Position numbers and translations under genes: made by a program. 64,000 bases of DNA, taken from the NCBI GenBank assembly GCA_963756185.1, contig CAVWMS010000008.1, positions 1 through 64,000 of the forward strand, read 5' to 3'. How positions within the stretch are numbered: position 1 is the first letter of the stretch; every line of letters begins with the position of its first letter. Under the pieces are notes generated by a model. That model searched no databases. It saw nothing but the letters and a program-made list of their open reading frames with translations, and had not been told where the DNA came from. This DNA comes from DATAXI01 sp963756185 (GTDB taxonomy: Bacteria; Verrucomicrobiota; Verrucomicrobiia; Chthoniobacterales; Chthoniobacteraceae). Below, piece by piece: positions 42,855-51,200 of this stretch.

Positions 42855-44272
42855 AGCGGCTGGCGATGGCTGTATGGAAATGGGTGGACGACCGGATCGG
42901 GATCTCCGACCTGATGGGGCCGGCGATGAAGCACCTGGTGCCGCGGGACTCGAAATGGTGGTACGTGTTCGGCAGCGCCACGATGCTGGCGTTCATCGTG
43001 CAGGTGGTGACGGGAGTGGCGCTGGCGTTTTCGTATGTCTCCTCGTCGTCGCAGGCGTATGAGACGCTGCAATTCATCACCAACGACGCGCCATTCGGGA
43101 GGCTGCTGCGGGGGATGCATTACTACGGGGCGTCGGCGATGGTGCTGATGGTGGGGGCCCACCTGGCGCAAACGTTTTTGTTCGGCGCGTACAAATACCC
43201 GCGGGAGATGAACTGGACGACCGGCGTGGTGCTGCTGGCGATGACGATCGTCATGGGATTCACGGGCCAATTGCTGAGGTGGGACCAGACGGCGGCGTGG
43301 TCGGTGGTGGTGGCGGCGGAGCAGGCGGGCCGGGTGCCGCTGATCGGCGATTGGCTGGCGCGATTCATCCTGGGAGGCAACACGATTGGCGGCGCGACGC
43401 TGAGCCGGTTCTTCGCGATTCACGTCTTCCTCGTGCCGGCGATGATTTTCATCTTCATCGGGATTCACCTCTGGCTGGTGCTTCGCCACGGCATCTCCGA
43501 GCCGCCGGTACCCGGGCAGCCGGTGGATCCGAAGACTTACCGGCACCGGTACCATGAGTACCTGGAGAAGAGTGGACATCCCTTCTGGCCGGAGGGAGCG
43601 TGGCGCGATTTTGTGTTCGGCACCGGGCTGATCATCGCCATCGCGCTGCTGGCGTACTTCGTCGGGCCGCCGGCGATCGACCGGCCGCCGGATCCGAGCA
43701 TGCTGAACGCCAACCCGCGACCGGATTGGTACCTGCTCTGGTACTTTGCGCTGCTGGCGCTGATCCCGCCGCGGGTGGAGGGGTGGGTGATGATCCTGAT
43801 ACCGCTGGTGATCGGGGCGCTGCTGCTGATGGTGCCGCTGCTGAACAACCGCGGGGAGCGTGCGCCGAGCCGGCGGCCATGGTCGATCGCGGTGGTGCTG
43901 CTGAGCGTCATCACGATCGGGTCGCTGTGGGTGGTGGGGATCGCCTCGCCCTGGTCGCCGAATTTTTCGCCGGGCCAGATACCGGTTTCGGTGATCGGCA
44001 CGGACACGGGGCCGATTTTCCAGGGAGCGGTGATCTTTGACGAAAGAGGCTGCCTGAATTGCCACCTGATCAGCGGCTACGGGGGACGGCGCGGGCCGGA
44101 CCTGACTTACATCGGCGATGAATTGACGCAGGACAACATGGTCATCCGCATCGTGAACGGCGGCGTGAACATGCCGGCATTTGGCAACATGCTGAAGCCG
44201 GCGGATATCGACGCGCTGGTGGCGTTTCTCTCGTCGCGCCGGCATCCGGCGACGACGGCCACCGCGCATTGA
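42851..44272 (+). CDS. Cytochrome b fused to a C-terminal cytochrome c domain
   Basis: 473 residues. The b part carries four heme-ligand His in MHYYGASAMVLMVGAHLAQ and FAIHVFLVPAMIF/GIHLWLV, the b/c1 Qo motif in form PDWY (RPDWYLLWYFALL), and about eight helices. After ISPWSPN-like linker a cytochrome c domain follows with CLNCH and axial Met in NMPAFGNML. Fusion replaces separate cytochrome b, subunit IV and cytochrome c1 genes. With the cytochrome-c-bearing CoxB of the same operon this suggests a bc-caa3 supercomplex. It is the last gene of the operon. Confidence 0.92.
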   Translation: MKRLAMAVWKWVDDRIGISDLMGPAMKHLVPRDSKWWYVFGSATMLAFIVQVVTGVALAFSYVSSSSQAYETLQFITNDAPFGRLLRGMHYYGASAMVLMVGAHLAQTFLFGAYKYPREMNWTTGVVLLAMTIVMGFTGQLLRWDQTAAWSVVVAAEQAGRVPLIGDWLARFILGGNTIGGATLSRFFAIHVFLVPAMIFIFIGIHLWLVLRHGISEPPVPGQPVDPKTYRHRYHEYLEKSGHPFWPEGAWRDFVFGTGLIIAIALLAYFVGPPAIDRPPDPSMLNANPRPDWYLLWYFALLALIPPRVEGWVMILIPLVIGALLLMVPLLNNRGERAPSRRPWSIAVVLLSVITIGSLWVVGIASPWSPNFSPGQIPVSVIGTDTGPIFQGAVIFDERGCLNCHLISGYGGRRGPDLTYIGDELTQDNMVIRIVNGGVNMPAFGNMLKPADIDALVAFLSSRRHPATTATAH

Positions 44273-44274
44273 GA

Positions 44275-44365
44275 GGCAACGGCGGGTTCAAGCGAAAATT
44301 AATGAGTAAGTGCAGGTACACGCTGGCGCGCGGGTGGGGCGCCAGCGGCTACACTTCAACTTGAT
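44275..44365. repeat. Dispersed GGCGCGCGG repeat, copy 3
   Basis: Blocks GGCGGGTTCA, ATGAGTAAGTGCAGGTACA, GGCGCGCGGGTGGGGCGCC and AGCGGCTACACTTCAACTTG match copies at 31600 and 33449. It fills the gap between the convergent cytochrome and superoxide dismutase genes. Confidence 0.8.
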
Positions 44366-44373
44366 GCGCCCTG

Positions 44374-45138
44374 CTAAGCAGCGCGGGCCTTTTTGTAGAG
44401 GTCGGAGGCGAAGTCCCAATTGACCACGTTCCACCATGCGTCGATGTAATCGGCGCGGCGGTTCTGGTTCTTGAGGTAATAGGCATGCTCCCAGACGTCG
44501 ATGCCGAGGATGGGAGATTTGCCGGTCTCGATGGGGGTGTCCTGGTTGGGGGTCGAGTCGAGGGCAAGTTGCTTGCCATCGAGGACGAGCCAGGCCCAGC
44601 CGCTGCCGAACACTTCCATGGCCTCCTTGGCGAACTTGGTCTTGAAATCGGCGAAGCTGCCGAAATTTTTGGCAATAGCGGCGGCGAGGTCGCCCTGGGG
44701 CTCGCCGCCGCCCTGGGGCTTCATCATTTGCCAAAAGAGGCTGTGGTTATAATGGCCGCCGCCGTTGTTGTGAACGGTCCTGCGGATGGCTTCATGGACC
44801 TTGCCGGGATTTTTCAAGATGACCTCGATGGAGAGCTGGCCGAGCGCCGGCTGCAAGGCGATTGCCTCGTTGAGTTTCTTCACGTAGGCCGCGTGGTGCT
44901 TCTCATGGTGAATCTGCATCGTCTTGGTGTCGATGTAGGGCTCGAGAGCGTCGTAGCTGTAGGGCAGCGGGGGGAGCTTGAACGGCCCTTCGGGCTCGGC
45001 AGAGGGCTCGGCAGAGGGCTCGGCGGAGGGTTGAGCCGCGGGAGCGGGCGACTGCGCGCGAAGGGTGCGCAGGACGGGGGTTGCGATGATGCTCCCGGCG
45101 AGGAGGGTGGTCTTGATGGCCTGGCGTCTACTGATCAC
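44374..45138 (-). CDS. Exported Fe/Mn superoxide dismutase
   Basis: 254 residues from a GTG at 45138 preceded by the ribosome site AGGAACC. The N-terminus SRRQAIKTTLLAGSIIATPV is a Tat-type leader, then a linker with AEPSAEPSAEP. The enzyme domain runs from FKLPPLPYSYDALEPY to the end, with metal ligands His in MQIHHEKHHAAYV and GGHYNHSLFW, Asp and His in GIDVWEHAYYLKNQ. Removes superoxide outside the cytoplasm. The frame extends 66 codons further upstream but over unlikely residues. It faces the cox/bc operon, a source of superoxide. Confidence 0.93.
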   Translation of the reverse strand: MISRRQAIKTTLLAGSIIATPVLRTLRAQSPAPAAQPSAEPSAEPSAEPEGPFKLPPLPYSYDALEPYIDTKTMQIHHEKHHAAYVKKLNEAIALQPALGQLSIEVILKNPGKVHEAIRRTVHNNGGGHYNHSLFWQMMKPQGGGEPQGDLAAAIAKNFGSFADFKTKFAKEAMEVFGSGWAWLVLDGKQLALDSTPNQDTPIETGKSPILGIDVWEHAYYLKNQNRRADYIDAWWNVVNWDFASDLYKKARAA

Positions 45139-45223
45139 GGTGGAGGTTCCTTTCAGATTGGAGGGTTGACTGACCTGTTTTGGAGAGAATCGGGCTCGAC
45201 CCCATTCCCGGCTGCAAGGAAAT

Positions 45224-45239
45224 GAGGCGCAAGCGCCTC
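45224..45239. terminator. Small hairpin after the giant repeat-protein gene
   Basis: GAGGCGC-AA-GCGCCTC. No T-tract is present, so termination is only suggested by its place 40 bases after the stop codon at 45282. Confidence 0.4.
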
Positions 45240-45281
45240 TGCCAAAGAAGGTAAGGAACAGCCCGCGAGGAGGGAGGCGAA

Positions 45282-48200
45282 TCAGGCCCTGCGGCGGCGC
45301 CCGCGCATGCGCTGGATGCCGACCAGCATGCCGCATCCCGAGAGGAGGAGGCCCCAGGTTTCCGGTTCGGGTACGACGGTGAGGGTCAGGTCGTTGCCGG
45401 TGTAGACTGCCTCGTAAATATTGGGTCCGAGTGTGAACTGAGCGCCATTTGGCAGGTTCGCGAAGACGCCGTCGATGCCATTGGTGGTGGCGATGGCGGT
45501 AAAGGATGTGCCGAGAGTGAGGGCCTGCTGGGGCTCGCCAATGTCCAGATAAACGAACTGGCCACCGGCAGTGAGATTCACGGCGCTGGCCAGCAGTTCG
45601 GAGGATCCGGATCCCGCGCCGCCGCCGAAGCTATTGAGCGCAAAGAGGTACTCTCCGTCCGAATAGAACGATACGGTGCCGGTGACGGTCATGACGCCGA
45701 GGCCGAGGGTGAGGGTGTTGCCGGAGACCGTCGGCGTTGCCGGACGGAAGATGGCTGAGTCCGGCTCGCCGGACCCGTTGCCGATCGAGACGTCGCTGTT
45801 AACAACGCCCGTGCCGGAAAACTCGGCTGTGGTGCCAGTGAGATTTGCCACGGAGACGCCGGAAGTGCCCTCGAGCGAACCACTGAGCACGAGGTTGCCG
45901 GAGGAGACGGTGGTGGGACCGGTGTAAGTGCTGTTGCTGGCGATGACGAGGGCGCCGCCGCCGACGCTGTCCTGGACCGAGAGTGAGCCGCCGCTGCTGG
46001 AGAGGGGGGTGGCAAAGGTGACCACCTGTCCGGCGGTGTCGATATTGTATTGCTGATTGGCAGAGGTGCTGAAGCGGCCCGAGTAGTCGAATTGGTTCGC
46101 GCTCGAATATTGCAGCGTGCCGCCGGTCAGGACGATCGAGCCCGGATTGGATGCGGCAGAATCACCCAGCGGGCCCGACGCGCCCGGATTTGCCGCGCTG
46201 CCGACATTGAGAATGCCATTTTCGAGCGTGGTCACTCCCGAGTAAGTGCTCTCGCCGGACAGGGTCTCCTTGCCGGTGCCAACCTTTGTAAATGCGCCAA
46301 TACCGCCAAGGTTGCCGGAGTAAGTGTTGGTGCTGTTATTACCGCCTACGCTCAAGGTCACCGCCCCGCCCCCGGTATCCGCCAGCGAATCCGCGCCGGT
46401 GCCGCTCAACGAACCGACGTTGACCGTCCCAATGCCGGAGGTGAATGTCATGCCGTTGGTCATATCGATAATGACGGTCGTATTCTGGGCTGCGTTGACA
46501 TTGCCCAACTGCATGATGCAGGAGGCGATGGTCGTCGGCCCGCTGTAAGTATTCGCCGCATTAAAGACCAGGCTGCTGGCGGAGCCGTTTCCTTCGAGCA
46601 GCAGGGTCTCGCCGCCGCCATTGTCCACAATGGGTCCGTTGATGGTTCCCTGGTGTCCATCGGCGCCAAGCTCGGTATTGCCCAGCAACGTGATCGTTCC
46701 CGAGGTAGTCGCAGTGCCATAACGGATCTGGCCAAATGTCTCGCCGATGGCGCCGCCATCGAGATTGATATTGGCAGCGATGGGCGCGCCGTTTTGGAAG
46801 AGGGTGGCGCCGCTGAGTACGTTGATGGTGGCGCTGCCGGATATTGCCTGGCCGGCCACTTGCGCCAGTTGCAGCTTGCCGCCGGTCGGACCGATGTTGA
46901 GCGTGCCGGTGAAACCGCTCAAATTGCTGTTACTGGTGGTATTGGCGCCGCCGGTGCCGATGGTGTTGTAATTAATGGTGCCCGGTCCACTGATTGTGTT
47001 ACCGACCATCAGCGTCGAAAATTCAACGTCGAGCGCGCCGTTTTGCGCGATATAAACGGAACTGGTCCCCAGCGGGGTCATGGTTTCGGCCGTGGCGGTT
47101 ATGATCAAGGTGCCGGAGGTAATCGTAGTGGGGCCTGCGTAAGTATTCGAGGCGGAAAGCGTGAGCGTGCCCGGGCCAATCTCGGTGACACCGGTTACAT
47201 TCGAGCCAATGGCGCTGCTGATGAGCGCGGAGCCCGAGCCGCTGTTGGTGATGAGACCGATGTTATTGACCGGGTTTGTCGAGACGGTAATGCCGTTGGC
47301 TATCGCACTGTTATTTTCCAGGGTAAGACTGCCGGTGCCAACGACGCCGCCGCTTGCAGTCAGCAGTTGAGTGCCGCCGCCGTTCTCATTGAGAAGGGTG
47401 GTGCCGGCGGTGCCGCTGTTGACGGTAAGCGGGGTTGCGCCAATGGTGAGCGGGGAGGTCTGAGAATCCTCGACAATGGAAGTAACATTCGAGCCGACGC
47501 CGCCATCGATGGTCACCGCGCCGCTGCCGGCGCTGTTATTGGTGACGGCGCCGTTGTTATTAACGCTGTTACCGGAGAAAGTAATGGTTCCGTTGCCGCT
47601 GGATTGGCTTTGCAGGAAGAGGTTTGCCGTGCCTGTGACGCCGCCGGTGAGAGTGAGGGAACCGGCATCGGATGAGATGACGGAGTCGGCCGCGAGGACG
47701 ATGGGATTGGAGGAAGAATTGCCGCCGCTGACACTCTCGAGGACACCCGTGGCATTTGCCGCGCCGGAGCCGGAGAGCGTGATGGATTGAGTGCCCGTGC
47801 TGGCGATGCCGCCCTGCACCTGCGCGGTGGCGCCCGAGAGGACGGTAATGGCGCTGTCGACGCCAAAAGCGGCGCCGTTCTGGTAATTGACGATGCCGGC
47901 ATTGAGCGTTGTGGCGCCGGTAAAAGTGTTGTTAGTCTCTATGATGACCGTGCCGGTGCCATCCTTGACCAGGGTGCCGGCTCCGGCGATTCCGTAAGTG
48001 CCGCTGCTGGTGAGGGTGTAAGTGAGCGAGTTATTGTCAAATGTGGTAATCGCGGGAACTACGTTGGCCGAGAGGATATTGACTGTGCCGGTAACCGCCG
48101 AGTCGTCGAAGAGGACCATGTCGTCGGTCATGAAATCGGTCAGGGACCCTGAGAAGATCAGTTCCCAGTTGTGAAGGGGGCCGGTCGGGCCGACGACCCA

Positions 48201-51200
48201 GTTGTCACTGTCGAAGCCGGTCCACTTGGGGGAATCACCGAGGACAGTCATCACGATATCATCGCCGACGATTCCGAAGGACCCGCTCTGGCGCGGTCCA
48301 AGGCCGGCAATGGCGCCCAGGGCGATATCCGCCGAACCAATGCCGGCAAGGCTGCCAAAGCTGGCAAGGTCGTAGGTGGTATTGTTGGCCCAGGCAGGGG
48401 CCGTGGCGTCGATGGTAACCAACCCGCTGTTGTTTACGGCGCCGGTGGTCAGCGCGCCCGTGACGATCAGGTCGGGCGTTGTCGCATTTACAGCGAGGCC
48501 GGTGTTGCTCAGGTCGATGGTAGCCGCGCCATTGAATGTCAGGGCGCCGATGGTCAGCATCGAGGAGGAGTTCTCGTTTTCGATTACATTGCCGGCGGAG
48601 TCCGCCACCACGACGCTGTTAATGACCGTCGTGCCTTCGACGGTGCCCTGCGTTAGCGTGACGGTGGGCGACACCGCGACCGAACTTGCCTGAATGAACG
48701 TTGCCGCGCTGCCGCTGACGGTGATGCCGCTGCTGTTATTGACCGAGCCGGCTCCGCTCAGGATCAGTTCGCCGTTTTGCACGAGCGTTGTCCCGGAGTA
48801 GGAATTCGCGCCGTTCAACGTCAGGGAGCCGGAGCCGTGCTGCGTCACGCCGCCGGTGCCGCCGATGCCGCCGGCGGTAAAGTCAGTGCCCTGGACAACC
48901 GCGTTCGACCGGTTGAACTGGAGGGTGCCGTCGTCGACGATGGTGCTGGCAATCGGAAGCGCGCCGGTGGTCCCGCCGTTGCCGAGCCGCAGGGCGCCGC
49001 TGTTGATGGTGGTGGTGCCGCCATAAGTATTCGACGCGGTAAGCACGACGATGCCCGCGCCGGCAGTGGTGAGCGAGTTGGCGCCGCCGATAACTCCGGT
49101 CAAAGTAAGGCTGCCCGCATCGGCGGAGATGGTCGTGTTGCTGTCGAGCGCAATGGGGCCGGCATAGCTGTTGCTGCCGCTTACATTTTCGAGCGCGCCT
49201 GTGGCGTTTGCGGCGCCGGCGCCGGAAAGGGAGAGGAGCTGGCTGCCGCCGGCGATGTTGCCCTGGACCTGGATGGTCGCGTTCGAGCCGGTGGCGATGG
49301 TGATGGGGCTGTCGGTGCCGAAGGCGGTGCCGTTCTGGTAATTGACGATGCCGGAGTTGATCGTCGTGGCGCCGGTGAAAGTATTGGGCGCCTCGATGGT
49401 AACCTTGCCCGTGCCGCTCACATTCATCGTGGCCGTGCCTGCGATTCCAAAGCCGCCGCCGCTGATGAGGACGTAATTGAGGGCGTTGTTGACGAAATTG
49501 ACCGTGGTGGGGGTGACGTTCGCGGCGGAGATATTCACGGTGCCGCTGGTGGCGGTGTCACCGAAAAAGACGTCGTCACCCTGGATGTAATTGGTGGGCG
49601 AGCCGGCGCTGATCAGTTTCCAGTTGTCATTCGGCCCGGTCGAGCCGACGACCCAGTCCTGGTTATCGAGGCCGGTCCACTCGGGATTGTCGCCGCTGAT
49701 GGTGAGTATAATACTGGTGCCGGTGAAACCGAGCAGCGCGCTTTGGCGGACGCCCAGGTCGGCGATTGTACCCTGGATGATGTTTGCGGAACCCATCCCG
49801 GCCAGGCCGACAAAACTGACCAGGTCGTAAGTCGTGCCGTTGACCCATTGTCCCGTGGGCGTGGCATTGACGGAGACAAGGCCGGCGGTGTTGATGGCTC
49901 CCGTGGCCAATGCGCCGGTAACATTGATCCCGGGAACGGAGGCAACTCCGCTGTCATTGATATTGACGGTACCCGCTCCGTTGAAGATGAGGTTTCCGAT
50001 AGTGAGTGTGGCCGTGGTGCCGTAACCGTTCTGGACGATGTTGCCGGCGGCATCGGCCACCACGACCGAATCGATCGTGCCGGTGCCGTCGACGATGCCT
50101 TGCGACAACGTCACTGGCGGGCCGACCGGGACGCCGCTGGCCTGAACGAACTTTGCGTTGCTGGCGTTTACTGAGATTCCGGCGCCGTTGATGGAACCAT
50201 TGCCGCTGAGCAGCAGCGTGCCGGCCTGGACAACGGTCGAGCCGGCGTAAGTGCTGGATCCGGTGAGGTTGACGATGCCCGTGCCGGTCGTGGTAAGAAC
50301 ATAACCGATGCCGCCATCGCCGATCGCTCCGCTCAAGGTAAGCTCACCGGAGTTGGCGGAGATGGTCGAATTGGCGTTGAGGGTGATCGACCCGGCGTAG
50401 CTGTTGGCTCCATTGACGCTCTCGAGGGCGCCTGTGGCGTTCGAGGCGCCGGTGCCGGAGAGGGCCATGGCGCTCGCGCCGCCGGTGATGCCGCCCTGCA
50501 CCTGGGCGGTCGCGCCCGGGGCGATAGTGATGGCGCTGAAGCCGCCGAAGGCGGTGCCGTTCTGATAGTTAAGGATACCCTGGTTGATATTGGTGGCGCC
50601 GGTGTAGTTATCGGTGCCTTCGAGAACCATGGTGCCCAAGCCGGTCTTGGTGAGTCCGGCGGAAGCTTTAGCAAAATCGCTCGAGGAATTCTCCAAAAAC
50701 GTATCGATGATCAGGTCGCCACCCACGGCGCCCGTTTGTCCCACATTAAATGTCGTCCCCGTGGTGCCGGTCAGGTTGACGCCGATAGTGGGAATGTCGC
50801 TCGAAATAACCGAAGCGGAAGAGCCGGCCACGGTAACTGTGCCGAGTAGCTGATATTCCTGATAAGTGAGGTTGCCCGCCGGATAGGATCCGGTCACGGT
50901 GGCGCCGTTGAGGAAGAGATTACCGAGCGGGTTGTAATTATTCGTAAAGAGAGTGCCGCTGTTGATGGTAATGGAGGGGAAGTTCACATAACCGGTTCCC
51001 TGGCCGCTTCCGAAGGAGTTATTCTGGCCAAGGTAAAGCATGGCCCCGGGGTTCACGGTGATGGTCCGCCCGCCGACTGCCTCGCTGCCGTAGACCGAAT
51101 CGACCCCGCCCACGCTGGTGGCGCTGGTTGTGTTCTCGAGGATGCCGGCGTTGACGGTAATGCTTCCCGTGAACGTGCTCGCGCTGCCGGTGAGAATCTG

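Noticed and set aside
46050..50174. Long plus-strand ORFs (541 and 465 aa) opposite the giant repeat protein
   Set aside because: Shadow frames of the repetitive GC-rich gene; Gly/Ala/Asp/Arg-rich with no family marks or start context.
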